Shown: in pieces, positions 46,479-55,920 of the stretch
Numbering within the stretch: position 1 is the first letter of the stretch
Layout: every line of letters starts with the position of its first letter
Source: Leucobacter viscericola
GTDB taxonomy: Bacteria > Actinomycetota > Actinomycetes > Actinomycetales > Microbacteriaceae
Direction: 5' to 3'
DNA length: 64,000 nt
Assembly: GCF_011299575.1 (NCBI RefSeq)
Contig: NZ_CP049863.1
Location: 62,001-126,000 of the forward strand
The notes under the pieces: generated by a model
What the model was told of the DNA's origin: nothing
What the model saw: only the letters and a program-made list of their open reading frames with translations
Databases searched by the model: none
Program-made: the position numbers and the translations under genes

Positions 46479-48997
46479 ATGTTTGGGTTGGGGATTACCG
46501 GGGGAGCCGCAAGATTCTCGCGAGCCGCTGCTTTGGGAGTGGCTGCCGCGCTAGTTTTGTCGCCTATAGTGGCTACGGCCTCGCCGAATGCCGCACACGC
46601 TGCAGTGGAGAACGCAGAAGAGCTCAAAGCTCAGATCGAAGCTGCCACCTCAGATCTCACTATTGAACTCAACCCGGGCGTGTACTCGTTTGAAATGAGT
46701 GCTGGTTCGTCTCAGCAGATCAACAACACGCGAGCGATCAGCGTGACCCTCGTTGGCGCAACAGATCCGAGCGGAAACCCGGTGACCCAGTTCCTTATGG
46801 GGAGCAGCTTGACGGTGGCCCCCGGTTTATTCGTGCGGAGAATGGCACTCTGAACCTCAGTAACATCCGCTTCACGGGTGTTGAGGGGAAGAGTGGTGGT
46901 GTTTCCGCTCGTAACGTGATCGCGAACAACACAGTTTTTGAGACGAATCACACCGGCGACGGTGTCAGTGGGGGTGGTGCCATTCGGGTCACCGGTGGCG
47001 CGCTCGAGGTTGATCACTCGACTTTTACGAACAATAGCGCTGCCGCTGGAAGCGACGGCGGAGCCATCAGCTCCGAGGGCAGTGGAAACGTTCGCATCAA
47101 CGATTCTGTCTTTGACGGCAATAAGCGCGTCGGCAACCAGAACCAGTACGGTGGCGCCATCAGCGTTAAGCAGCCCGGGGTAGCAGACAGCACCGTTGAG
47201 ATTACGAACAGCATATTCACGAACAACTTCAGCTCCGCGAGTGGCAATCTGAGCACGGGCGGAGCCATCCGCATCTTTGGAACGCCGAACCTGAAGTCAG
47301 TGCTGATCGACAACTCTCTCTTTAGGGGAAACTCAACCAAAATCGCGGTCGCCCAGAGCGGTGGAGCAATTGGCTTCATGACCACACCGAATTCGACGAT
47401 CAGCAATTCGACGTTTATCGACAACACTTCCACCAGGTATGGCGGCGCTGTCTACTACGAGAATTCTCCCGACAACACAATCATCAACAGCACGTTCGCC
47501 GGAAATAGCTCGGTTCTCGGCGGCTCAGGAGTGAGCGCTTACTCCTCGGCGGTCGCTATTGACTCGTCCACGTTCCTGTCAAACGCGCTGGGAGTGCACG
47601 GTACCGGAACGCAGATTCGGGTGAAGGATTCGGTGCTTCCGAAGCTGGCCAACCCGGCAGTCACCTACAGCGAAACGACCCTGGCCTACGCTCCGAGCCT
47701 GTTCACTGTCAACACCTCCGCAACACTTGAGAAGGTTTCCGAGACGAACTTCGTCGCCCCCATCCGAACGGATGGTGCAGCATACAAGGCGATCGAGGGT
47801 GCGCGCACGCTTTCACAGGCCCAGAACGGTGTGGATCGCAAGACCCCGCTGAGTGATGTGGGTGCCTACGAGACGCCACAAACCTACACGGTTTCCTTCG
47901 AATCGAACGGCGGCAGCGGGGTCGACCCAATTGAGGGTGTACTACACGGCGCTGTTGTCTCCGCGCCCGTTGATCCAAGTCGCGACGGACACACCTTTGC
48001 AGGCTGGACCCTCGACGGAGCCAGCTACGACTTCGCGAGCTCACCGGTAACCGCCGACATCGTTCTTCACGCAACCTGGACTGAGGTAACTGAGCCCGAG
48101 GTTGTGGTGCCTCAGATCATGCCGGGCTCTCTGCCGAAGGGAACCGTAGGCGACGTGTATGCGGCCACCATTACGACGAAGGGAAACGGTGTTGCAACGC
48201 TGTCTATCGACGGTGGAGCGCTGCCTGACGGTCTCACATTTGATGCGGTGAGCGGGAAGATTGCGGGCAAGGCAACGAAAACCGGCACGTTCAGATTCAC
48301 CATCAGAGCCGACATAGGCGGTGTGTTCGCCACGAAAGAGTTTTCGATCACCATCGATAAGAAGGGCTTCGTTGGGCCCTGTTCCGCACCCCGACCCGTT
48401 CCAGTATTTTCTGACGCTCCTCTGACCCACAAGTTCTATAAAGAGATCGACTGGATGGAATGCATGAAGTACGCCACAGGTTGGCGCATGCCGGCGGGCA
48501 AACCAGAGTATCGCCCAACCTGGAATCTTGAGCGTCAAGCGATGGCGGCGTTCATATTCCGCATGGAGGCCCCGAAAAACTACAGGGCGCCGAAGGTGTC
48601 CCCGTTTCGAGACATGAAGCCGAGCGACAAGTTCTACAAGGAGGTCGCCTGGATGCATGAGATGGGTTACGCAACCGGCTGGGCCGAGCCAACGGGCAAA
48701 CCGACCTTCCGCCCGCACCTGTCGTTGTCGCGTGAGGCGATGGCTGCGTTCATCTACCGCCTTGAGGCGTCGAAGAACTCTGCAGTAAAGAGCTACAGGG
48801 CTCCGAGCGTGTCACCGATGACCGATATGAAGCCGGGTATGAAGTTCTACAAAGAGATCTCCTGGATGTGGGACGAAGGCCTGACTACCGGTAACAGGGT
48901 GGGCGGCGCAAAAGAATACTGGCCCAAGGACGATCTGTCGCGGCAGGCTATGGCCGCGTTCATCTACCGCCTGGTAACGGACTATCGAAAGGGGTAG
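46479..48997 (+). pseudogene. Secreted beta-helix surface protein with SLH-like repeats, frameshifted
   Basis: About 840 residues if the frame is restored. Signal peptide ending AHA (46479-46620), then a right-handed parallel beta-helix with many short repeats (NNTVFETN, DSTFTNN, NSIFTNNF, NSLFRGN), an InlB/Flg_new B-repeat (YTVSFESNGGSG...FAGWTLDG), a He_PIG Ig-like domain (LPDGLTFDAVSGKIAGKATK), and three C-terminal SLH-like repeats ending AMAAFI(F/Y)R. The third frame carries the signal and start of the helix to PVTQ at 46790; the second frame continues VPYGEQLDGG. One G seems lost at 46790. The 5' part stops at 46853, and a GTG at 46916 could restart the 3' part but without a signal peptide. 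Real pseudogene or sequence error. Confidence 0.8.
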
Positions 48998-49038
48998 TTT
49001 CGAGCACTGAAGGGCGTGCCGGTGCCGGTGTAGCGTGA

Positions 49039-49091
49039 GTGACGGTGTGGGGGCCGGTAGCGGAGCTACGCCGTCACCGGCACACCGTCAC
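49039..49091. terminator. Bidirectional terminator-like hairpin
   Basis: GTGACGGTGTG (49039-49049) pairs perfectly with CACACCGTCAC (49081-49091), enclosing a GTAGC/GCTAC hairpin. It lies between the convergent surface-protein and corA genes and overlaps the corA stop. Confidence 0.6.
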
Positions 49092-50116
49092 ATCCACTTC
49101 TTGCGTTTGAAGACGATCCACAGCCCGGTGCCGAGGCCCACCATCGACAGCAGCGCAAGCGGATAGCCAAAGGCCCAGTGCAGCTCCGGCATGTTGTCGA
49201 AGTTCATTCCGTAAATGGCGCCGATGAGGGTTGGCGCGAAGAGGATCGCGGCCCAGCCCGAGATCTTCTTCATATCCTCGTTCTGCCGCTGCGCGACAAG
49301 CGTGCCGTTGACGTTCAGGATTTGTGAAAGTGCGTCTTTGAGTTCGATCGTCTCAGTGAGCACGTGTGCGAGATGATCCGCGACGTCTTCCAGATAGGTC
49401 TGTAACTCGTCGGGGATCGCATACTTATCTGCGCCATTGCGCAACCCTTGCACGAGTCGCGTGAGAGCGGTGGTCGCGTGCAGCACGTCAATGACCTCGC
49501 GACTCAGCAGGTAGATGCGTGCGGCGGCCGCCGCATCTCCGCTGAACACCTGGCGCTCAATTTGTTCGCGATCGAACTGAAGCCCGTCCAAAGCGGGGGA
49601 GTAGGAGTCGACGACGGCGTCGATGAGGCGATACACAACTCCCTCGGTACCGAGGTGTTTGAGGTATGCGTCAGGGACACTCGCGAGTGCGGTGGTGCGC
49701 AGGGTCTTGGCGGCTAGCTCGGGATCCTCGGGGATCTCCGTGCCGTCGATGAGGCGCCCGTCTTGGCACACGATCAGAACGGCGCGCGACTTTACGAGCA
49801 GGTGGAACTCGCTAAACACAACCTCTTCGAGCTCGTCCACGTAGTGTGCAGATCGCAGCACGAGCGAAAGCACGTCGCCGTAGCGCTCGAGCTTGGGGCG
49901 CTGCCCCGCCTGCAACAGATCCTCGGTGAGCATGGGGTGCAGATCCCAAATCTCAGCGAGCTCAGCAATGAGCTGAGGGTTGGGGTGCGTCAGCACAGTG
50001 TGACTGGCCAGTGACGAATCTTCAGCTGACTGCTGCAGGGCTTCGGCCAGAGAAGAGACCGCAACCAGGTCTTGGGGTTGTCCCTTCACGACGTGGCGCG
50101 TAAAGATCTCGGCCAT
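49088..50116 (-). CDS. corA: CorA-family Mg2+/divalent cation transporter
   Basis: 342 residues. A large cytoplasmic alpha/beta domain and long helix, then two C-terminal membrane helices with the YGMNF selectivity signature and a basic end FKRKKWM. Channel-type uptake of Mg2+ (or Co2+). RBS AAAGGA upstream of ATG 50116. Monocistronic. Confidence 0.93.
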   Translation of the reverse strand: MAEIFTRHVVKGQPQDLVAVSSLAEALQQSAEDSSLASHTVLTHPNPQLIAELAEIWDLHPMLTEDLLQAGQRPKLERYGDVLSLVLRSAHYVDELEEVVFSEFHLLVKSRAVLIVCQDGRLIDGTEIPEDPELAAKTLRTTALASVPDAYLKHLGTEGVVYRLIDAVVDSYSPALDGLQFDREQIERQVFSGDAAAAARIYLLSREVIDVLHATTALTRLVQGLRNGADKYAIPDELQTYLEDVADHLAHVLTETIELKDALSQILNVNGTLVAQRQNEDMKKISGWAAILFAPTLIGAIYGMNFDNMPELHWAFGYPLALLSMVGLGTGLWIVFKRKKWM

Positions 50117-50143
50117 GACTCGATCCTTTCAGTGGAGCAAACG

Positions 50144-50180
50144 CAATGGGCCCCGCAGGAAGTACCTGCGGGGCCCATTG
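50144..50180. terminator. Perfect 16-bp hairpin between qcrB and corA
   Basis: 50144-50159 pairs with 50165-50180 around loop AAGTA. GC-rich, reading ATGGGCCCCGCAGG on the 5' arm. It probably ends ctaE-qcrCAB transcription. The T-tract on the minus strand is weak (TTGCGTTT). Confidence 0.75.
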
Positions 50181-50222
50181 CACTGTCTGACGTTGCACTG
50201 TCTAACGATGCGCTGTCTGAAA
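50178..50222. repeat. 3 x 15-nt tandem repeat downstream of qcrB
   Basis: ttgcactgtctgacg, ttgcactgtctaacg, atgcgctgtctgaaa. Non-coding, adjoining the hairpin. Confidence 0.8.
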
Positions 50223-50234
50223 GACACTCAGGGA

Positions 50235-51845
50235 CTAGTGGCCCTCGTTGTGTCCCTCTTCGATTTCACCCTTGGTCGGGGGAACGATCCTGTCCTCGAA
50301 GAACCAGCGGCTGAATCCAGCACGCAGACGCTTGGAGAATGGAATCTTGCCATCGTCGTTTGGACGGAGCATCAGCGGAGCGTAGTCGTGGTAGCTGACC
50401 AGCTCCCACTGCTCGTAGCTGCTGAGCGGCTTGTGAATCTCGGTGTACTGACCACCGGGCAGTCGAACGATGCGACCCGACTCGTAGCCGTGCAGAGCGA
50501 TGGAGCGATCCTTCTTCTGCAGCGCGAGGCAAATACGCTTCGTGACCACGTAGGAGATGATCGGTCCAAGGATGAGGAGTGCCTGGAGCGTGTGGATCAC
50601 GCCCTCCATCGACAGCTGGAAGTGTGTTGCCACGATGTCCGAGCTTGCGCCGGCCCACATGACCGCGTAGAACGTGACGCCGGCAGCGCCAATCGCGGTG
50701 CGGGTTGGAGCATTGCGCGGGCGATCCAGGATGTGGTGCTCTCGCTTGTCGCCAGTTACCCAGGACTCAATGAACGGGTAGATAGCAACGAGCACGAGGA
50801 AGAGGCCCATGATTGCCATGGGGATCAACATGTTCCAGGACCAGGTGTAGCCGAACCACTCGGTCTCCAAGCCCGGCGGAATCAATCGCAGCATGCCGTC
50901 GGCAAAGCCGATGTACCAGTCAGGCTGGGTACCAGCGGACACCGGTGAGGGGTCGTATGGTCCGTAAGCCCAGATGGAGTTGATGCTGACAAGAGACGCG
51001 ATGAGCACGATCACACCGAAGACGATGAAGAAGAATCCACCGGCCTTGGCCGCGTACACGGGGAGAACGGGGAAGCCCACAACGTTCTGCTGCGTCTTGC
51101 CGGGGCCAGGGTACTGCGTGTGCTTGTGGATCACAACGAACGCGAGGTGAAGCGCGACGAACAGAATCACAAGGGCCGGCAACACCATGATGTGCAGCAT
51201 GTAGAGGCGTCCGACAATGTCGGTACCCGGGAACTCGCCTCCGAAGAAGAAGTACGAGAAGTAGGTGCCGATCACAGGGATCGACTTCACAAGGCCGTCG
51301 ATAATGCGGAGACCGTTGCCCGACAGAACGTCATCGGGGAGTGAGTAGCCAGTGAAGCCCTCAGCCATCGCAAGGATGAAGAGAACGAAACCGATGACCC
51401 AGTTGAGCTCGCGCGGCTTGCGGAAGGCTCCCGTGAAGAAGATACGCAGCATGTGGAGGCCGATGGACGCCACGAACAGCAGTGCTGCCCAGTGGTGAAC
51501 CTGGCGCATCAGCAGACCGCCGCGGATCGAGAAGGAGATATCGAGTGTCGAGGCCATAGCCGCAGACATTTCGACGCCCTTCATCGGGAGGTAAGGGCCG
51601 GTGTAAACCGTCTCCACCATCGATGCCTGGAAGAACAGGGTGAGGAAGGTGCCCGAAATCAGAATCACTACGAAGCTGTAGAGGGCGACCTCGCCAAGGA
51701 GGAAGGACCAGTGGTCTGGGAAGACCTTACGGCCGAACTCCTTGACGGCGACACCAATCTTGGTGCGGTCGTCGATATAGTTTGCCGCCGCAGACGTAAA
51801 ACGGGTTCCGTTTTGTGCGGGGGATTCAGTTACGGTGCTGCTCAC
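50235..51845 (-). CDS. qcrB: Cytochrome bc1 complex cytochrome b subunit
   Basis: 536 residues. Membrane subunit with two b hemes and the quinol sites. Histidines such as those in RQVHHWAALLF and AFVVIHKH, and the Qo-site segments (e.g. DDVLSGNG near PxW-like loops), are present. A C-terminal actinobacterial extension of ~130 hydrophilic residues follows the last helix. GTG 51845 overlaps the qcrA stop by 4 nt. Confidence 0.96.
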   Translation of the reverse strand: MSSTVTESPAQNGTRFTSAAANYIDDRTKIGVAVKEFGRKVFPDHWSFLLGEVALYSFVVILISGTFLTLFFQASMVETVYTGPYLPMKGVEMSAAMASTLDISFSIRGGLLMRQVHHWAALLFVASIGLHMLRIFFTGAFRKPRELNWVIGFVLFILAMAEGFTGYSLPDDVLSGNGLRIIDGLVKSIPVIGTYFSYFFFGGEFPGTDIVGRLYMLHIMVLPALVILFVALHLAFVVIHKHTQYPGPGKTQQNVVGFPVLPVYAAKAGGFFFIVFGVIVLIASLVSINSIWAYGPYDPSPVSAGTQPDWYIGFADGMLRLIPPGLETEWFGYTWSWNMLIPMAIMGLFLVLVAIYPFIESWVTGDKREHHILDRPRNAPTRTAIGAAGVTFYAVMWAGASSDIVATHFQLSMEGVIHTLQALLILGPIISYVVTKRICLALQKKDRSIALHGYESGRIVRLPGGQYTEIHKPLSSYEQWELVSYHDYAPLMLRPNDDGKIPFSKRLRAGFSRWFFEDRIVPPTKGEIEEGHNEGH

Positions 51846-52957
51846 TTGAGACGCTCCCAGAAGCTCGGGCCGACAGGTTCATGGAAATCACTCTGCGCGA
51901 TAAGGTAGCCGTCCTTATCGACAGTGATTGGCAGCTGCGGAAGCGGGCGCTTCGCAGGTCCAAAAACAACCTTTGCGTGCTCTGACACGTCGAACTGCGA
52001 CTGGTGGCAGGGGCAGAGCAAATGGTGAGTGTGCTGCTCGTAAAGGGCAACGGGGCAACCAACGTGGGTGCAAACCTTGGAGTAAGCGACGATGCCGTCG
52101 TACGACCAGTCCTTGCGGTCCGGAAGCTCCTTCAGCTGAGACTGATCAAGACGCATCAGCAGAACGATGGCCTTGGCCTTGGCATCGAGGAAGTTCTCAC
52201 TGCCGCCACGCTCTTCCAGTGAGAGCTTCGAGAACTCTTCGTGGGTGAGGGTCTCAGGAATAACGTGGAAGGCCGAGCCGATGGTGACATCAGAAGCCTT
52301 GATCGCAACGCCCGAAGGGTCGCGGGCAAGACGAATGCCCTTGTCCCACATGGTGTGCTTCAGCAGCTGTACGGGATCGCGATCCTGGGGTGCCAGGCTA
52401 CGCATCAGGGTGATACCCGGAAGCGGGAAAGCGATGAGTGCACCGATCAGGCTGTTGCGAACGAGTGAACGACGCGAGAAGCCCGACTCCTTGTCAGCGA
52501 GGGTGAAGACCTCCGCTGCATCTTCGCGAGTTTCCTGGTTGCTGGGCACAGGATGACGCTCATCGATCGACTCGTGGTCGGCCATGAGTGCCTTGCCCCA
52601 GTGGACAGCACCGATACCAACGGCGAGGAGGGCGAGTGCCATGGCGATTCCCACAAACATTGTGTGGAGTCGAACTGCCAGCAGCTCTCCCGTTTCGATC
52701 GGGAAGAACATGTAGGCAAGCACTGCGCCGAGGCTGCCCACAATTGAGATGTAGAAGAGGGTGTAAACGGTGCGCTCTGCACGCTTTGCCTTCTTGGGAT
52801 CGAGATCCGTTACACGTTCCCGATGCGGGGGAAGGCCCGGATTTTGCACTGCATCAGAAGAGAGCACAGCGGTTCCCACTGCTGCCCCGTCTGCGCTGTG
52901 GCTCTGGGCTGCGACAACGGCGTCATTCACGCCGCTGTTCTTCGCTTCCTCTGCCAT
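51842..52957 (-). CDS. qcrA: Cytochrome bc1 complex Rieske iron-sulfur subunit
   Basis: 371 residues. Three membrane helices (actinobacterial type), with a twin-arginine-like SRRSLVRN before the third, then the Rieske domain with CTHVGCPVALY and CPCHQSQFD for the 2Fe-2S cluster. The twin-Arg signal suggests TatC-dependent insertion of the third helix. ATG 52957 has AAGGAG 5 nt upstream; ATG 52981 is an in-frame alternative with no RBS. Confidence 0.96.
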   Translation of the reverse strand: MAEEAKNSGVNDAVVAAQSHSADGAAVGTAVLSSDAVQNPGLPPHRERVTDLDPKKAKRAERTVYTLFYISIVGSLGAVLAYMFFPIETGELLAVRLHTMFVGIAMALALLAVGIGAVHWGKALMADHESIDERHPVPSNQETREDAAEVFTLADKESGFSRRSLVRNSLIGALIAFPLPGITLMRSLAPQDRDPVQLLKHTMWDKGIRLARDPSGVAIKASDVTIGSAFHVIPETLTHEEFSKLSLEERGGSENFLDAKAKAIVLLMRLDQSQLKELPDRKDWSYDGIVAYSKVCTHVGCPVALYEQHTHHLLCPCHQSQFDVSEHAKVVFGPAKRPLPQLPITVDKDGYLIAQSDFHEPVGPSFWERLK

Positions 52958-53002
52958 GTTGCTCCTTGGTTCCTGACTCATGAATTCTGTTTGCGCTGTC
53001 GA

Positions 53003-53803
53003 CTAGTTCGACTTTGCAGTGACCCAAACGGTGAGGGCGACAACCGCTCCAAGACCGATGATCCAAACGAACAGACCTTCAGCTACTGGACCGAGTGACC
53101 CGAGAGTCAGGCCGCCAACTGATGGCTTCTCTTCGATGTACTTGAGGTACGAGATGATGTCGGCCTTCTCCTGAGGGGAGATGTTGGTGTCGCTAAAGAC
53201 CGGCATGTTCTGCGGGCCAGTCACCATTGCTTCGTAAATGTGTGTGGCTGGAACTCCAGTGAGCTTCGGGGCCATCTTGCCCTGAGTCAGGGCTCCACCT
53301 GCGGCTGCAACGTTGTGGCACATTGCGCAGTTGATGCGGAACAGCTCGCCGCCCGCTGCGACATCGCCGTCACCCTTAAGGTAACGAGTCTCGGGAAGTC
53401 CCGGTCCAGGGCCGAGGGATGCTACGTAAGCAGCCATCTGCAGTGTCTGCTCTTCGGAGAACTGCTTGGGCTTCACCATGCCCTGTGGTCCCTGGAAAGC
53501 GAGGGGCATACGCCCGGTGCCGACCTGGAAGTTTACGGATGCGGCTCCAGCGCCCACGAGCGAGGGGCCGTCTTTTGTGCCCTGTGCACCAGCACCGTGG
53601 CAGGTTGCGCAGTTCGCACCAAAGAGCTTCTCGCCCTGTGAAATGGTGCTTGCCGAGTTGAGGTCGATCTCTGCAGTCGCAGAGGTCTGGCTGAATCCTG
53701 CGTAGGCAGCGCCGGTAACCAAGAGTCCCACTGCTACGAGAGCAACGGTTGCAAATGGATGCCGACGGCCCGACTTACGGACGTTCTTAGTGGCGCGAGC
53801 CAT
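53003..53803 (-). CDS. qcrC: Cytochrome bc1 complex diheme cytochrome c subunit
   Basis: 266 residues. N-terminal membrane anchor/signal (FATVALVAVGLLVTGAAYAG), two cytochrome c domains with CATCH and CAMCH heme motifs, and a C-terminal membrane helix. It transfers electrons directly to CuA of CtaC in the supercomplex, since actinobacteria lack a soluble cytochrome c. Same operon as ctaE and qcrAB. Confidence 0.97.
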   Translation of the reverse strand: MARATKNVRKSGRRHPFATVALVAVGLLVTGAAYAGFSQTSATAEIDLNSASTISQGEKLFGANCATCHGAGAQGTKDGPSLVGAGAASVNFQVGTGRMPLAFQGPQGMVKPKQFSEEQTLQMAAYVASLGPGPGLPETRYLKGDGDVAAGGELFRINCAMCHNVAAAGGALTQGKMAPKLTGVPATHIYEAMVTGPQNMPVFSDTNISPQEKADIISYLKYIEEKPSVGGLTLGSLGPVAEGLFVWIIGLGAVVALTVWVTAKSN

Positions 53804-53824
53804 AATGTCGATTTCTCCTGATCT

Positions 53825-54454
53825 CTATCGGAGGACGTAAATGACGATGAACAGGATGATCCAGACGATATCCACGAAGTGCCAGTAGTAGGACACAACA
53901 ACGGCGCTGGTCTCTTCTTTGTGCCCGAAGTTCTTGACCGCGTAGATACGGCCAATCACGAGCAAGAAGGCAACGAGGCCGAGAGTCACGTGGATTCCGT
54001 GGAAGCCAGTGGTCAAGTAGAACGCAGAGCCGTAAGGATCACCGTTGAACAGAATTCCTTCTGAAACAAACGTTGCGTACTCGTAAGCCTGGCCGGCCAC
54101 GAAGATGGCACCCATAAAGAAGGTGAGGTAGAACCACTCAACCGTGCCCCACTTGCGTAGGCCCCGTCCGGTGGCTCTGGGCTGCATCCGCTCAGCGGCG
54201 AAGACGCCCGCCTGAGCTGTAAATGATGATGCAACAAGAACCAGCGTGTTGATCAGAGCAAATGTGAAGTTATGCTTCTCCACTTGTTCTGCCCATAGGT
54301 CTGGATTCATGGCACGCAGCGTGAAATAGATCGCGAAGAGGCCAGCGAAGAACATAACCTCGCTGCCGAGCCACACGATCGTACCGACGGCGACGATATT
54401 TGGTCGCTTCACCGCGGGCACGGCTGACTTCGTATTCATAGTGGTCGTAGTCAC
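53825..54454 (-). CDS. ctaE: Cytochrome c oxidase subunit III
   Basis: 209 residues, five helices, starting [20 protein letters not shown] after a short cytoplasmic tail. Assembly/stability subunit of aa3 oxidase. GTG 54454 is favoured because -10 CATAAT sits 6 nt upstream (leaderless), and the GGAGGG there is too close to act as RBS; ATG 54439 is an alternative. First gene of ctaE-qcrC-qcrA-qcrB, divergent from trpD as in mycobacteria. Confidence 0.95.
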   Translation of the reverse strand: MTTTTMNTKSAVPAVKRPNIVAVGTIVWLGSEVMFFAGLFAIYFTLRAMNPDLWAEQVEKHNFTFALINTLVLVASSFTAQAGVFAAERMQPRATGRGLRKWGTVEWFYLTFFMGAIFVAGQAYEYATFVSEGILFNGDPYGSAFYLTTGFHGIHVTLGLVAFLLVIGRIYAVKNFGHKEETSAVVVSYYWHFVDIVWIILFIVIYVLR

Positions 54455-54460
54455 CCCTCC

Positions 54461-54466
54461 ATTATG
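54461..54466 (-). promoter_or_regulatory. -10 box of ctaE-qcrCAB
   Basis: Minus-strand CATAAT, 6 nt before GTG 54454. Confidence 0.6.
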
Positions 54467-54587
54467 GCTGAAAGTTTGGTGTGCGTTTTGCCTGGGCGCG
54501 GCGCGCCGAACTTTCTGCGAACTTCCTGAGTAAGCTTACCGCGTCCGAGAGGCCTTTGTGTGCACGCGACGCGCTGAGGCCACTCGA

Positions 54588-54593
54588 TAGGAT
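54588..54593 (+). promoter_or_regulatory. -10 box for leaderless trpD mRNA
   Basis: TAGGAT ends 6 nt before ATG 54600. The two divergent -10 boxes are about 120 bp apart. Confidence 0.6.
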
Positions 54594-54599
54594 TGCTTC

Positions 54600-55667
54600 A
54601 TGATCGATGAACGCAATTGGCCCTCCGTGCTGACTACCCTCTTGGATAGTGAAGATCTCAGTGTTTCGCAGGCAGAATGGGCGATGTCTCGTGTCATGAC
54701 CGGAGCTGCAACCGGTGCACAAATGGGTGCCTTTCTTGTTGCGCTTCGTTCAAAAGGCGTCACGATCGATGAGGTAATTGGGTTTCGTGACGCGATTCTT
54801 GCGGAAGCGTTGCCTATCTCCCTGCCCGCAATGTCGCTAGACATTGTCGGTACCGGGGGAGACCGGTTCGGAACGGTCAACGTGTCAACGATGGCTTCTG
54901 TGACCGCGGCAGCTGCGGGTGTACCAGTTGTGAAGCACGGAAATCGGGCTGCGAGCAGCCTCTCGGGCTCTTCCGATGTTCTGAGCGCACTCGGCGTGAA
55001 TCTGGCCCTCGACGCGGATCAGCTCTCCGAGTCATTCGCCAAAGCGGGTATTGCCTTTGTGCACGCAGCTCGGTTTCTTCCCGGCTTCCGTCACGTTGCT
55101 CCGGTTCGTTCAGAACTGGGGATTCCGACGGTGTTTAATTTTCTCGGACCACTGTGTAACCCGGTGCGACCTGAAGCTTCTGCGGTCGGTGTTGCTGATA
55201 TTGATCGTGTTCCACTTTTTGTGGGCGTTTTTCGGCTTCGCGGCGCGTCGGCCCTCGTGTTCCGAGGCGACGATGGTCTTGACGAGCTCACGACCACCGG
55301 CCACTCGCGCGTGTGGGAGGTAAGTCGCGGTGGACTCGCGGAACACGACATAGATCCTCGTGACCTCGGCATCCCGCGTGCCGAGATCCGCGATCTCGTC
55401 GGTGGAACTCCTGATGAGAACGCCGACGTTGTGCGCCGCTTGTTTGCGGGAGACAAGGGCCCGGTTCGCGATATTGTGCTGCTGAACGCTGCGGCCGGCC
55501 TGGTCGCGTATGACCTAGCAAGTCGCCCGGAGTCAGTCGAGCAGCCCCTGCTTGAGCGCTTGGCTGAAAAGATCTCGATCGCCGCAGACACCATCGACTC
55601 GGGTCGCGCTTCAGCGAAGCTTGATGACTGGGTCAGCGCGACATCTGCGTATTCCAGCGCTGAATAG
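54600..55667 (+). CDS. trpD: Anthranilate phosphoribosyltransferase
   Basis: 355 residues. It condenses anthranilate with PRPP in tryptophan synthesis. The PRPP/anthranilate site motifs are VGTGGDRFGTVNVST and KHGNRAASSLSGSSD. It is isolated from other trp genes except trpF 1.3 kb downstream on the other strand. Leaderless ATG. A strong terminator follows. Confidence 0.96.
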   Translation: MIDERNWPSVLTTLLDSEDLSVSQAEWAMSRVMTGAATGAQMGAFLVALRSKGVTIDEVIGFRDAILAEALPISLPAMSLDIVGTGGDRFGTVNVSTMASVTAAAAGVPVVKHGNRAASSLSGSSDVLSALGVNLALDADQLSESFAKAGIAFVHAARFLPGFRHVAPVRSELGIPTVFNFLGPLCNPVRPEASAVGVADIDRVPLFVGVFRLRGASALVFRGDDGLDELTTTGHSRVWEVSRGGLAEHDIDPRDLGIPRAEIRDLVGGTPDENADVVRRLFAGDKGPVRDIVLLNAAAGLVAYDLASRPESVEQPLLERLAEKISIAADTIDSGRASAKLDDWVSATSAYSSAE

Positions 55668-55684
55668 CGCTGCCGGCGACACAT

Positions 55685-55724
55685 GAGCAGCGGTTAGGCC
55701 TAATGGGCTAGCCGCTGCTCTTTT
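55685..55724 (+). terminator. Rho-independent terminator of trpD
   Basis: GAGCAGCGG (55685-55693) pairs with CCGCTGCTC (55712-55720), extended by TAG/CTA, followed by TTTTG. Confidence 0.9.
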
Positions 55725-55920
55725 GTGTTCAGGCATACAGCAACTGGCCGATGTCTTTTGCGACGCTTGCGAAGAGCCACTGAAGCGCTGCAGAGGACCA
55801 GTCTTGTCACGAACAGCATCGCTGATCCGCTCACGAGCATGTTCGAGGCGCGGGTACGTGGCTGACGGTTAGTGCCCAAGGAAGACGGCGCGAAGCGCAA
55901 CTGCGTAGTTGTGACTGGAT
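55725..55920. other. Non-coding stretch, no gene recognised
   Basis: No open frame here has family-like sequence or an RBS. It lies between the trpD terminator and the 3' end of the M23 gene. It may be decayed sequence. Confidence 0.5.

Noticed and set aside
46785..46800. Programmed -1 frameshift in the surface protein
   Set aside because: ccagttcctt is not a recognised slippery site and no strong downstream stem-loop was seen.
55700..55900. 66-codon open frame on the minus strand
   Set aside because: No RBS, no homology-like pattern, and it reads through the trpD terminator.
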